From: Streptomyces sp. TRM68367
GTDB taxonomy: Bacteria > Actinomycetota > Actinomycetes > Streptomycetales > Streptomycetaceae
Direction: 5' to 3'
Length of the DNA stretch: 64,000 bases
Assembly: GCF_014495685.1 (NCBI RefSeq)
Contig: NZ_JACTVI010000020.1
Location: 46,796-110,795, forward strand
The position numbers were made by a program, and so were the translations under genes. Position 1 is the stretch's first letter. The number at the start of each line of letters is the position of its first letter. This document shows, piece after piece, positions 41,542 through 50,436 of the stretch. The notes below the pieces were generated by a model. It saw only the letters and a list, made by a program, of their open reading frames with translations, did no database searches and had not been told where the DNA came from.

Positions 41542-44500
41542 TTACTCGACGATGTGCCGTCCCTCCGGCCGTGCACTGCACGACGCCCGGAACGCGCAAT
41601 GCGTGCAGTGCTGTCCCGCGCTGGGTGTGAACCGTTCGTCGAGGACCTTGCCCGCGGCCGTGGCCAGCAGGTCGCCGACCCACTCCCCCGCGGCGCCCTC
41701 CAGGGCTTCCTGGGCCTGCACCTTGGGGAGGGTCTCGCCGCCGTCCCTCCTGGCCGCGCCCTGGCGCAGCTGGACGAGTTCGGCGCCGCCCGGCTCGGGC
41801 CGCATGCCGTCGAAGACCTCGTCCACGGCGCCCTCGCGGACGGCGAGCTGGTAGACGGCGAGCTGCGGGTGGCGCTGCACCTCCTTGGCGGTCGGCGCCT
41901 GTTTGCCGGTCTTGAAGTCAACAACGTAGGCGCGGCCGTCGCCGTCGGCCTCGACACGGTCCATCTGGCCGCGGATGCGCACCTCGTAGTCGCCCGCTTC
42001 GAGGGTGACGCCGAAGTCGTGCTCGCTCGCGACCGGCGTGCGTCCCGCGCGGGCGCCACTCGAATCGACATGCCACTTCAGGAAACGCTCCAGCGCCACG
42101 CGCGCGTTGTCCTTCTCCTGCGCCGACTTCCACGGCGCGTCAAAGGCGAGCGCGTTCCACACCGAGTCGAGGCGCTCCATGAGGACGGCGAGGTCGGCCG
42201 GGGTGTGCCCGGAGGCGACCTCGTCGGCGAGGACGTGCACGACGTTGCCGAAGCCCTGCGCGGCGGTCGCGGGCACGTCGGCCTTCACCTCGCGGCCGAG
42301 GAACCACTGCAGCGCGCAGGTGTTGACGAGTTGGTCGAGGGCGCTGCCGGACAGCACGACGGGCTGGTCGCGGTTGCGCAGCGGCACCTTGGACTCGGTC
42401 GGCTCGAACATGCCCCACCAGCGGTAGGGGTGCGCGGCCGGCACCAGGGGGCGGCCCTCCTCGTCGGCGAGCGCGGCGAGGCGGGCCAGGCGGCGGGCGG
42501 CGGCCTGCCGGAGGGCGTCGGAGACGCGCGGGTCCACGGTCGTGGCGCGCAGTTCGGCGACGAGCGCGGCGACGGACAGGGGGCGGCGCGGGCGGCCCGT
42601 GACGTCCTTGGGTTCGACGCCGAGCTCGGCGAGGAACCGGGAGGGCTGGTCGCCGTCGTCGGCGGGAGCCTTCACGGCCGTCACGACGAGGCGCTCACGC
42701 GCGCGCGTGGCGGCCACGTAGAACAGGCGGCGCTCCTCGGCGAGCAGCGCTCCCGGGGTGAGGGGCTCGGCGAGTCCGTCGCGGCCGATGCGGTCGGCCT
42801 CCAGCAGGGAGCCGCGGCGGCGCAGGTCCGGCCACAGGCCCTCCTGGACGCCGGCGACGACGACCAGCCGCCACTCCAGGCCCTTGGAGCGGTGCGCGGT
42901 CATCAGGCGCACGGCGTCGGGGCGTACCGCACGCCGCGCGAGGGTGTCGGCGGCGATGTCCTCGGCCTCGATCTCCTCCAGGAAGTTCAGCGTGCCCCGG
43001 CCGCCGGTGCGTTCCTCGGCACGGGCGGCGGTCGCGAACAGCGCGCACACGGCGTCGAGGTCGCGGTCGGCGTTGCGGCCGGCCGCGCCGCCGCGCCGGG
43101 CGGCGCGCTCCAGGCGGTCGGGCCACGGCGTGCCCGCCCACAGGTCCCACAGCGCCTCCTCGGCACTGCCGCCGCGCGCGAGGCGCTCCCTGGCCGTGCG
43201 CAGCAGCGCGCCGAGACGCTGGGCACCACGCGCGTACGCGGGGTCGTGCACCGCCAGCCGCTCCGGCTCGGCCAGCGCCCGCGCGAGCAGCTCGTCCGAG
43301 GGCGGCGGCAGCGGGTTGCCCGCGGCCCGCTCCTCCTCGCGCAGGGCCCGGCCGAGGCGGCGCAGGTCGGCGGCGTCCATGCCCGCGAGGGGGGAGGTGA
43401 GCAGGGTGAGGGCGGTCTCCGTGTCGAGCCAGCAGGCGTCCGGTTCCGCGGACGACGGCATGCCCTCGGCCTGCGCGCCCTCGTTCTTGGGCGCTGCGTC
43501 CGCGTCCTCCGTTCGTACGTCTGCTTCGTCGGCCCGTACGTCTGCGTCCTCAGGGCGTACGTCCGCTTCGTCGGCCCGTACGTCTGCTTCCCCGGGTCGT
43601 ACGTCATCGGCACCCGCGTGAGCAGCCCCCGACGCCTCCGCCATGGCCACCGCCCGCAGGGCAGTCAGCAGGGGCGCCACCGCCGGCTCGTGGCCCAGGG
43701 GAAGGTCGTCGCCGTCGATGTCCAGGGGAACGCCGGCAGCGGTGAGGGCGCGGCGGACCGTCGGGATGGTGCGGGAGCCGGCGCGGACCAGGACGGCCAT
43801 TTCGCTCCAGGGCACACCGTCCTCCAGATGCGCCCGGCGGAGGATGTCGGCGACGTTGTCCAGCTCCGTGCCGGGCGTCGGGTACGTGTACACCTCGACG
43901 CGGCCACCGTCACGTGCCGGGGTGAGCTCGCGGTGGGCGCGGACCTTGTCGGCGGGCAGGCGGGGCAGCGGCATGCGCTGGGTCAGCAGCCGGGTGGCGG
44001 CCAGCAGGGCGGCCCCGGAGCGGCGGGAGGTACGCAGCACCTCGACGGGCGCCGGGCGGCCGTCCGCGCGCGGGAAGGCGTACGGGAAGTCCAGGATGCC
44101 GTTGATGTCGGCGCCGCGGAACGCGTAGATCGACTGGTCGGGGTCGCCGAAGGCGAGGAGGGTGCGGCCGCCGCCGGCCAGGGCGTGCAGCAGCCGGACC
44201 TGGGCCGGGTCGGTGTCCTGGTACTCGTCGACGTAGACGGCGTCGTACTGGGCGGCGAGCCGTTCGGCGACGCCGGGGCGGTGGGCCAGGAGCACCGCAC
44301 GGTGGACCAGTTCCGCGTAGTCGATCACACCCTGCATGTCGAGCACGTCGAGGTACTCGGCGAGGAAGGCGGCCGCGGCCCGCCAGTCGGGGCGGCCGAT
44401 GCGGCGGGCGAAGGCGTCCAGGGCGTCGGGTCCGAGGCCCAGTTCGCGGCTGCGGGCGAGGACCGCGCGGACCTCGTCGGCGAAGCCACGGGTGGTCAGG

Positions 44501-45027
44501 CAGGCGCGCAGCTCGTCCGGCCAGCGCACGTGCGCCAGACCGAGCCGCTCCAGGTCGGGCTGGCCGGCGAGCAGCTCGCGGACGGTGACGTCCTGCTCAG
44601 GGCCGGACAACAGCCGCAGTGGCTCCACGAACAGGCCGCTGTCCCGGTGGGCACGGACCAGGGCGTAGCAGAACGAGTGGAAGGTGGTCGCCTGGGGGGC
44701 GCGCGCCGCACCTATGCGCAGCGCCATGCGGTCTCGCAGCTCGACCGCCGCCCGGCGGCTGAACGTCAGCACCAGGATCCGCTCCGGGTCCCCTCCCCGG
44801 GCGATCCTCGCCGCCACGGACTCCACGAGCGTGGTGGTCTTTCCTGTGCCCGGCCCTGCAAGAACGAGCAGCGGACCGGTCGCGCGGTCAACCACGGCGC
44901 GCTGTGCGGCGTCCAGACGAGGGGGATCCAGCCGGGCCTGCGGGGTACGGACCAGCCGGTAAGCGCCACGGCTCCCCTGTCGCACCTGGGGGTGCGACAG
45001 ACGCCTGAGAGAGGAAGAGGAGCTCAC
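41542..45027 (-). CDS. adnA: AdnA-type helicase-nuclease subunit (with Fe-S nuclease)
   Basis: A 1,161-residue protein: motor domain with Walker A LLVLAGPGTGKTTTLVES, VYVDEYQDTDPAQVRL and AHRSKGLEWRLVVVAGVQE, and a C-terminal nuclease with YVVDFKTGKQ. Four cysteines flank the nuclease (TCALQW, and QHCTHCAFRASC at the end), the Fe-S staple of AddB/AdnA-type nucleases, so this is the AdnA subunit. AdnA with AdnB unwinds and degrades double-strand-break ends. Between motor lobes (about residues 465-520) is a tandem heptad repeat, DVRADEA-like, five units, absent from most relatives. The start is GTG 45027. Confidence 0.9.
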   Translation of the reverse strand: MSSSSSLRRLSHPQVRQGSRGAYRLVRTPQARLDPPRLDAAQRAVVDRATGPLLVLAGPGTGKTTTLVESVAARIARGGDPERILVLTFSRRAAVELRDRMALRIGAARAPQATTFHSFCYALVRAHRDSGLFVEPLRLLSGPEQDVTVRELLAGQPDLERLGLAHVRWPDELRACLTTRGFADEVRAVLARSRELGLGPDALDAFARRIGRPDWRAAAAFLAEYLDVLDMQGVIDYAELVHRAVLLAHRPGVAERLAAQYDAVYVDEYQDTDPAQVRLLHALAGGGRTLLAFGDPDQSIYAFRGADINGILDFPYAFPRADGRPAPVEVLRTSRRSGAALLAATRLLTQRMPLPRLPADKVRAHRELTPARDGGRVEVYTYPTPGTELDNVADILRRAHLEDGVPWSEMAVLVRAGSRTIPTVRRALTAAGVPLDIDGDDLPLGHEPAVAPLLTALRAVAMAEASGAAHAGADDVRPGEADVRADEADVRPEDADVRADEADVRTEDADAAPKNEGAQAEGMPSSAEPDACWLDTETALTLLTSPLAGMDAADLRRLGRALREEERAAGNPLPPPSDELLARALAEPERLAVHDPAYARGAQRLGALLRTARERLARGGSAEEALWDLWAGTPWPDRLERAARRGGAAGRNADRDLDAVCALFATAARAEERTGGRGTLNFLEEIEAEDIAADTLARRAVRPDAVRLMTAHRSKGLEWRLVVVAGVQEGLWPDLRRRGSLLEADRIGRDGLAEPLTPGALLAEERRLFYVAATRARERLVVTAVKAPADDGDQPSRFLAELGVEPKDVTGRPRRPLSVAALVAELRATTVDPRVSDALRQAAARRLARLAALADEEGRPLVPAAHPYRWWGMFEPTESKVPLRNRDQPVVLSGSALDQLVNTCALQWFLGREVKADVPATAAQGFGNVVHVLADEVASGHTPADLAVLMERLDSVWNALAFDAPWKSAQEKDNARVALERFLKWHVDSSGARAGRTPVASEHDFGVTLEAGDYEVRIRGQMDRVEADGDGRAYVVDFKTGKQAPTAKEVQRHPQLAVYQLAVREGAVDEVFDGMRPEPGGAELVQLRQGAARRDGGETLPKVQAQEALEGAAGEWVGDLLATAAGKVLDERFTPSAGQHCTHCAFRASCSARPEGRHIVE
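43514..43605. repeat. In-frame 21-bp tandem repeat inside adnA
   Basis: CGTACGTC recurs at 43514, 43535, 43556, 43577 and 43598, exactly 21 bp apart. It encodes heptads of the form DVRADEA/DVRPEDA/DVRTEDA in the linker of AdnA. The multiple-of-three period keeps the frame; the number of copies may vary between strains. Confidence 0.9.
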
Positions 45028-45332
45028 GTGGTTCGCCGGTCCTGGTGGGTGTGCCGTTGGTCACTGACGGCGGGGAGCGCCGTCGTCGAAGGGTGCTGGT
45101 CGGGCGACGGGTGGGACTGCCGGACGTGGCGGGTGGCCGCGGGGTGAGAGGGACACGTGCAGCCGACGCTACGCCGAGGGGCAGTGCGGAAGCAGGGCTT
45201 CCTCTTCTTTTCTCCCGGCACTCATGGCACGCGTGTCACTCATCTCACGAACGTACGTCCTGCCGTGCATGTGCCCCGGTTCCCCCGAACGGATCACAGG
45301 TCACACAGGGGCGGGCCCGATGGCGGAAGCTG
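45028..45332. other. Intergenic region upstream of adnA, no gene seen
   Basis: 305 bp between the adnA start and the stop of the alkyltransferase-like gene. No frame here has convincing codon usage or similarity. It must contain the adnA promoter on the minus strand; I cannot pick -10/-35 hexamers with confidence. Mycobacteria have lipV next to this position, which is absent here. Confidence 0.6.
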
Positions 45333-45719
45333 TCAGGTGTGACCTTCCGCGTGCTCGTCGCCGTCCCACCGCGCGCACTTCATGTCGACGCGCGGCAGAT
45401 GGCCCTCGGCGGCCCTGCTCGCCCCCTTCAGGGGCGTGCCCTCCGCCTGGTAGTGGCCAAGCGCCTCCAGTTCGTGGCCGGGAAGCAGGACCCCGTCCGC
45501 GCGGACGACCCGCCACCAGGGAACGCCGCCCCCGTGGAGGGACATCACACGGCCGACCTGGCGGGGGCCGCCCTCCCCCAGCCACTCGGCGACGTCCCCG
45601 TATGTCATGACACGTCCCGGCGGAATCAGTTCGGTGACCTCAAGGACCCGCTCGGCGTACTCGGGCAGCGCGTCCGCGTACTCCGGCTGGGCGTCGTCCG
45701 GCAGGCTCTCCTTGCTCAT
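45333..45719 (-). CDS. Alkyltransferase-like protein (Atl, MGMT fold without active Cys)
   Basis: A 128-residue protein with the DNA-binding domain of O6-alkylguanine-DNA alkyltransferase: VLEVTELIPPGRVMTYGDVA, EWLGEGGPRQVGRVMSLHGG and VPWWRVVRADGVLLPG. At the place of the methyl-accepting Cys in PCHRV, this protein has Trp (PWWRVV), so it cannot accept alkyl groups. Such Atl proteins bind O6-alkylguanine, flip it and hand the lesion to nucleotide excision repair. The C-terminal ~30 residues (GHLPRVDMKCARWDGDEHAE) extend beyond Atl1. ATG 45719 is the start, three codons after another Met. The gene is next to adnAB, as in mycobacteria. Confidence 0.88.
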   Translation of the reverse strand: MSKESLPDDAQPEYADALPEYAERVLEVTELIPPGRVMTYGDVAEWLGEGGPRQVGRVMSLHGGGVPWWRVVRADGVLLPGHELEALGHYQAEGTPLKGASRAAEGHLPRVDMKCARWDGDEHAEGHT

Positions 45720-45905
45720 CCGCCCCATCCTGCCCCACCCCACCGACAATGCGACGCGCTCGCGCCCGTGCGGATCCCTCGCCGGGCGGCGGCGCTTCGG
45801 GCAGACTGTGCGCCCCCGCATGTGCACCCTGATGCCCCCGTGTGTCGGTGCGGCATGCCACCATCATGCGGGCGGTGACCGGTGATACGAGATCAAGAAG
45901 AGGCG

Positions 45906-48632
45906 ATGAAACAGCAGGGTGTGCACCCCGAAGACGCGGAGGGCACCTCTGACACTTCGTCGCGCCCGGAGGCCGCGGGCAAGGGCGAGGACCAGACCGT
46001 GTCCGGGAAGAGAGCCGCGCCGGACAATCACGACGACTCGGTGCACATCGACGAGCTGGAGGGCGACGAACCGCTGCTCCCCGCGCGCGTACACCGTCCG
46101 TCCGATCTCATGCGGCTCCTGGTGGGTGCGCTCGGCATCGTCGTGCTGCTGGCCATCGCCGCGTTCGCGCACGGCACCACCTCGGGCCTCGAACAGGACA
46201 TCAACAAGGGCACCGACCAGACCCCCGATGTGTTCAGCAAGGTCGCGGGGCTGGTGTCCAGCATCGCGATCCTCCTGGTGCCCGTCGCGTTCGCGATCGA
46301 GCGGCTGATCAAGCGGGACGGGCTGCGCATCGCCGACGGCGTCCTCGCGGCGGTCCTCGCCCACGGGGTGACGCTCGCCACCGACCTGTGGGTCGCGCGG
46401 GCCGCGCCGAACTCCATCCAGGACGCGCTCACCCAGCCCGCCCCCGACAGCATCGGCTCGCTCACCGACCCGGTGCACGGCTACCTCGCCCCGGTCATCG
46501 CGTACATGACGGCCGTGGGCATGTCCCGCAGACCACGCTGGCGCGCGGTGCTCTGGGCGGTGCTGATCCTCTACGCCTTCTCCATGCTGGTCACCGGCTA
46601 CACGACGCCGTTCTCGATCGCCCTGACGCTGCTGATCGGCTGGACCGTGGCCTACGGCACGCTCTACGCGGTCGGCTCGCCCAACGTCCGTCCTACCGGA
46701 CGGACACTGATGGCGGGCCTGCGGCACGTCGGCTTCCGCCCGGTGAGCGCCTCCCGCGAGGACATCTCGGAGGCGGCCGAGGTCGGCGACCGCGGCCGGC
46801 GCTACTTCGTCACGCTGGAGGACGGCCCGCCGCTGGACGTCACGGTGGTCGACCGGGAGCAGCAGGCGCAGGGCTTCTTCTACCGCACGTGGCGCAATCT
46901 CACCCTGCGCGGCTTCGCCACCCGCAGAAGCCTCCAGTCGCTGCGCCAGGCGCTGGAGCAGGAGGCTCTGCTGGCGTACGCGGCCATCGCGGCCGGCGCC
47001 AACGCGCCCAAGCTGATCGCCACCTCCGAGCTCGGCCCCGACGCGGTCATGCTCATCTACGAGCACACCGGCGGACGCACCCTCGACTCGCTGGAGGACG
47101 AGGAGATCACCGACGAGCTGCTGCGCGGTACCTGGCACCAGGTGGAGGCGCTTCAGTCGCGGCGCATCGCGCACCGCAGACTGGTGGGCGACGCGATTCT
47201 GGTGGATCGTTCCGGCACGGTGGCCATCACCGATCTGCGCGGCGGCGAGATCGCGGCCGGTGACCTGCTGCTGCGCATGGACATCTCCCAACTGCTGGCG
47301 ACGCTGGGGCTCAGGGTGGGCGCTGAGCGGGCGGTGGCCTCGGCGGTGAGCGTGCTCGGCCCCGACGCCGTGGCGGGCTGTCTGCCGATGCTGCAACCCA
47401 TCGCGCTCAGCCGCTCCACGCGCGGGACCCTGCGCAGGCTGGCGCGGGAGCGGGCGCAGCGCGAACGCGAGGCGGTCCTGGAGGCCTCCCGGCAGGCCAG
47501 GCTGGAGGAGGCCGGGGACGAGCCCGGGCGCGTCGAACTGGAAAAGCCCGACAAGAAGGCCGTACGCGCGGAGCAGCGGGCCGAGAAGCGGGCCATCGAC
47601 GAGGCCCTGGAGGAGGCGCGCGAGGAGGATCTGCTCACCCAGATCCGCCACGAGGTGCTGCGGATCCGGCCGCAGGCGCCGGTCGAGCCGGCCCGGCTGG
47701 AGCGGGTGCGGCCGCGCACGCTGATCAGTCTCATCGCCGGGGCCTTCGGCGCGTACTTCCTCCTGTCGCAGCTGACGCACATCGAGTTCGGCCCGCTCAT
47801 CAGCAACGCCAGCTGGGGGTGGCTGGCGGCGGCTGTGCTGTTCTCGGCGGGCAGCTACTTCGCCGCGGCGATGGCGCTGCTGGGGTTCGTGCCGGAGCGG
47901 GTGCCTTTCGTGCGGACCGTGGCGGCGCAGGTCGCCGGGTCGTTCGTGAAGATCGTCGCCCCTGCGGCGGTGGGCGGTGTCGCGCTCAACACGCGCTTCC
48001 TGCAGCGTGCGGGGGTGCGGCCGGGGCTCGCGGTGGCGAGCGTGGGCGCCTCTCAGCTGTTCGGGCTCGGTGCGCACATCCTGATGCTGCTGGCCTTCGG
48101 CTATGTGACCGGCACTCAGAAGACGCCGTCGCTGTCGCCGTCCCGGACGGTCATCGCGGGTCTGCTGACGGTGGCTGTGCTGGTGCTCGTGGTGACGTCG
48201 GTGCCGTTCCTGCGGAAGTTCGTCGTCACGCGCGTGAGGTCGCTGTTCGCGGGTGTCGTGCCGCGCATGCTCGACGTGTTGCAGCGGCCGCAGAAGCTGA
48301 TCACCGGCATCGGCGGCATGCTGCTGCTGACCGCCTGCTTCGTGATGTGCCTGGATGCCTCGATCCGGGCGTTCGGCAGCCAGTCGGCCTCGATCAGCCT
48401 CACCAGCGTCGCCGTCGTCTTCCTCGCGGGCAACGCGCTGGGCTCGGCGGCGCCGACGCCGGGCGGTGTGGGCGCGGTGGAGGCGACGCTGACGGTCGGT
48501 CTGATCGCCGTCGGACTGGAGAAGGAGGTCGCGGCGCCGGCCGTGCTGCTGTTCCGGCTGCTGACGCTGTGGCTGCCGGTGCTGCCGGGCTGGCTGGCGT
48601 TCAACCACCTGACCCGCAAGGGCGCGCTGTAG
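45906..48632 (+). CDS. Pseudokinase / flippase-like (LPG-synthase TM region) fusion membrane protein
   Basis: A ~908-residue membrane protein in three parts. After an acidic N terminus, about six helices (LMRLLVGALGIVVLLAIAAF onwards to ~275). Then a cytoplasmic kinase-like domain (~290-500): YFVTLEDGPPLDVTVVDREQ, EQEALLAYAAI (helix C Glu), LIYEHTGGRTLDSLEDEE (hinge), AHRRLVGDAILVDRSG as catalytic loop and AITDLRGGE in place of DFG. A charged coiled-coil follows, then the C-terminal flippase-like LPG_synthase_TM domain (TLISLIAGAFGAYFLLSQLT..., APTPGGVGAVEATLTVGLIA). The catalytic-loop Asp is Arg and the Lys strand is unclear, so the kinase part is probably a pseudokinase. Start ATG 45906 (AGAAGAGGCG upstream) or GTG 45882. 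Confidence 0.8.
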   Translation: MKQQGVHPEDAEGTSDTSSRPEAAGKGEDQTVSGKRAAPDNHDDSVHIDELEGDEPLLPARVHRPSDLMRLLVGALGIVVLLAIAAFAHGTTSGLEQDINKGTDQTPDVFSKVAGLVSSIAILLVPVAFAIERLIKRDGLRIADGVLAAVLAHGVTLATDLWVARAAPNSIQDALTQPAPDSIGSLTDPVHGYLAPVIAYMTAVGMSRRPRWRAVLWAVLILYAFSMLVTGYTTPFSIALTLLIGWTVAYGTLYAVGSPNVRPTGRTLMAGLRHVGFRPVSASREDISEAAEVGDRGRRYFVTLEDGPPLDVTVVDREQQAQGFFYRTWRNLTLRGFATRRSLQSLRQALEQEALLAYAAIAAGANAPKLIATSELGPDAVMLIYEHTGGRTLDSLEDEEITDELLRGTWHQVEALQSRRIAHRRLVGDAILVDRSGTVAITDLRGGEIAAGDLLLRMDISQLLATLGLRVGAERAVASAVSVLGPDAVAGCLPMLQPIALSRSTRGTLRRLARERAQREREAVLEASRQARLEEAGDEPGRVELEKPDKKAVRAEQRAEKRAIDEALEEAREEDLLTQIRHEVLRIRPQAPVEPARLERVRPRTLISLIAGAFGAYFLLSQLTHIEFGPLISNASWGWLAAAVLFSAGSYFAAAMALLGFVPERVPFVRTVAAQVAGSFVKIVAPAAVGGVALNTRFLQRAGVRPGLAVASVGASQLFGLGAHILMLLAFGYVTGTQKTPSLSPSRTVIAGLLTVAVLVLVVTSVPFLRKFVVTRVRSLFAGVVPRMLDVLQRPQKLITGIGGMLLLTACFVMCLDASIRAFGSQSASISLTSVAVVFLAGNALGSAAPTPGGVGAVEATLTVGLIAVGLEKEVAAPAVLLFRLLTLWLPVLPGWLAFNHLTRKGAL

Positions 48633-48764
48633 GAGCGCGCTGTAGAAAGCGGACGGCACGCGCACGCGTGCGGGCCCCATACCACTCGTGTCTCATACAT
48701 CTCCTCATACCTCGTACGGCTCGCGTCCCGAGCGTCCGGCCGTGTGCGACCGCAGGATGGGAGC

Positions 48765-50303
48765 ATGCCCAAGCCCTCCCGGCCGCGCGCCCTGGCCCTC
48801 ACTGCCGTGCTGCTGTCCTGTCTGCTCGCGGGCTGCGGCGACGACGCGAAGGACGAGGATCTCACGGACCAGGAGCTGAGCTGGGAGGACTGCCCGGCCC
48901 CGTCCGAGGCGCAGGGCGGCGGCAGCGCCCCCTCGCCCCTGCCGGGCGGCGGCGAGTGGCAGTGCGCCACCATGAAAGCCCCCCTCGACTGGGACAGGCC
49001 CAAGGGCGACACGATCAACCTCGCGCTGATCCGGGCGAGGACCAGCGGCGACGCAAGCGAGCGGATCGGCTCGCTCGTCTTCAACTTCGGCGGCCCCGGC
49101 GGTTCGGGCGTCAGCACGCTGCCCGCGTTCGGCGCGGACTACGAGACGCTGCGCACCCGCTACGACCTGGTCAGCTTCGACCCGCGCGGGGTCGGCCGCA
49201 GCGCCCCCGTGCTGTGCCAGAACGACCAGCAGCTCGACGCCTACTTCCAGCAGGACGCCACCCCCGACGACGCGGCCGAGCGCACCGAGCTGCTGGACAA
49301 CACCGAGGAGTTCAACGACGCCTGCGAGAAGAACTCGAAGACGATGCTGCCGCACGTGGCCACCACCGACGCGGCCCGCGACCTGGACCTGATGCGCGAG
49401 GTCCTCGGCGACGACAAACTGCACTACTTCGGCATCTCCTACGGCACCGAACTCGGCGGCGTCTACGCCCACCTGTTCCCCAGGAAGGTCGGCCGCGCCG
49501 TCTTCGACGCGGTCGTCGACCCGACACAGAACCCCGCGCAGGCCTCGCTGGCGCAGGCCGAGGGCTTTCAGCTCGCGCTCGGCAACTTCGCCGAGGACTG
49601 CGTGTCCAAAGCCGAGACCTGCCCTCTCGGCGACACCGCCCAGGACGTCGAGGACCGCATCGCCCGGCTTCTGACGGACCTCGACCGCAAGCCGATCCCC
49701 GGCATCTTCCCGCGCGAGCTGACGCAGAGCGCCGCGACCAACGGCATCGCGCAGGCGCTGTACTCGAAGGACTTCTGGCCATACCTCACCGAGGGCCTGC
49801 AGCAGGCCTACGACGGCGACGGCAGGATCCTGATGCTGCTGTCCGACTCGATGAACGGGCGCGACGAGAACGGCGAGTACAGCAACATCACCGCGGCCAA
49901 CGTCGCCATCAACTGCGCCGACGACAAGCCGCGCTACAGTACCGCGGACGTGGAGCGCAGGCTGCCCGAGTTCCGGTCCGCGTCCGCCCTGTTCGGCGAC
50001 TACCTGGCCTGGGGCATGGTCAGCTGCACGGACTGGCCCGTGGCGGGCGCCGCCGACCATCCCGACGTGAGCGCGCCCGGCGCGGCGCCGATCCTGGTGA
50101 TCAGCAACACCGGCGACCCGGCCACGCCCTACGAGGGCGCCCGGAAGATGGCGGACGAGCTGGGCAAGGGCGTCGGTGTGGAGCTGACGTACAAGGGCCA
50201 GGGGCACGGCGCGTACGACAGCAAGAACCGGTGTGTACACGCCGCCGTGAACGGCTACTTGCTGGAGGGGAAGGTGCCGCGGGCGGGCACCGTCTGCCCC
50301 TGA
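48765..50303 (+). CDS. Secreted alpha/beta-hydrolase lipoprotein, TAP-like (copy 1)
   Basis: A 512-residue exported hydrolase with a lipoprotein signal (ALALTAVLLSCLLAGCGDD; lipobox LLAGC). The oxyanion and nucleophile motifs are FNFGGPGGSGVSTLP and YFGISYGTELGGVYA (Ser in GISYG); Asp lies in NTGDPATPYEGARKMA and His in GQGHGAYDSK, all within the C-terminal TAP-like domain. The layout is that of Streptomyces tripeptidyl aminopeptidases and related proline iminopeptidases, which release N-terminal tripeptides outside the cell. Cys residues in the lid are likely disulfides. ATG 48765 with GGGAG upstream. A closely related gene follows 133 bp downstream. Confidence 0.92.
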   Translation: MPKPSRPRALALTAVLLSCLLAGCGDDAKDEDLTDQELSWEDCPAPSEAQGGGSAPSPLPGGGEWQCATMKAPLDWDRPKGDTINLALIRARTSGDASERIGSLVFNFGGPGGSGVSTLPAFGADYETLRTRYDLVSFDPRGVGRSAPVLCQNDQQLDAYFQQDATPDDAAERTELLDNTEEFNDACEKNSKTMLPHVATTDAARDLDLMREVLGDDKLHYFGISYGTELGGVYAHLFPRKVGRAVFDAVVDPTQNPAQASLAQAEGFQLALGNFAEDCVSKAETCPLGDTAQDVEDRIARLLTDLDRKPIPGIFPRELTQSAATNGIAQALYSKDFWPYLTEGLQQAYDGDGRILMLLSDSMNGRDENGEYSNITAANVAINCADDKPRYSTADVERRLPEFRSASALFGDYLAWGMVSCTDWPVAGAADHPDVSAPGAAPILVISNTGDPATPYEGARKMADELGKGVGVELTYKGQGHGAYDSKNRCVHAAVNGYLLEGKVPRAGTVCP

Positions 50304-50436
50304 CGCCTCCCGCCGATCGCGGCAACACTGCTGGTCAGAAGGTTATCCACAGGCCGCCACGGCCGCCCGGCGATCCACTTACCATGGCGTGACCGCCATC
50401 CGCGGCACGGCGCGGAGGCTTGCGAGGGGGTAGGGC

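Noticed and set aside
41554..45147. 1,197-aa plus-strand open frame
   Set aside because: Antisense to adnA, whose helicase and nuclease motifs are complete; the plus-strand product has no recognisable fold.
45864..48680. 938-aa minus-strand open frame
   Set aside because: Antisense to the pseudokinase-flippase gene and composed of His/Arg/Gln-rich shadow sequence.
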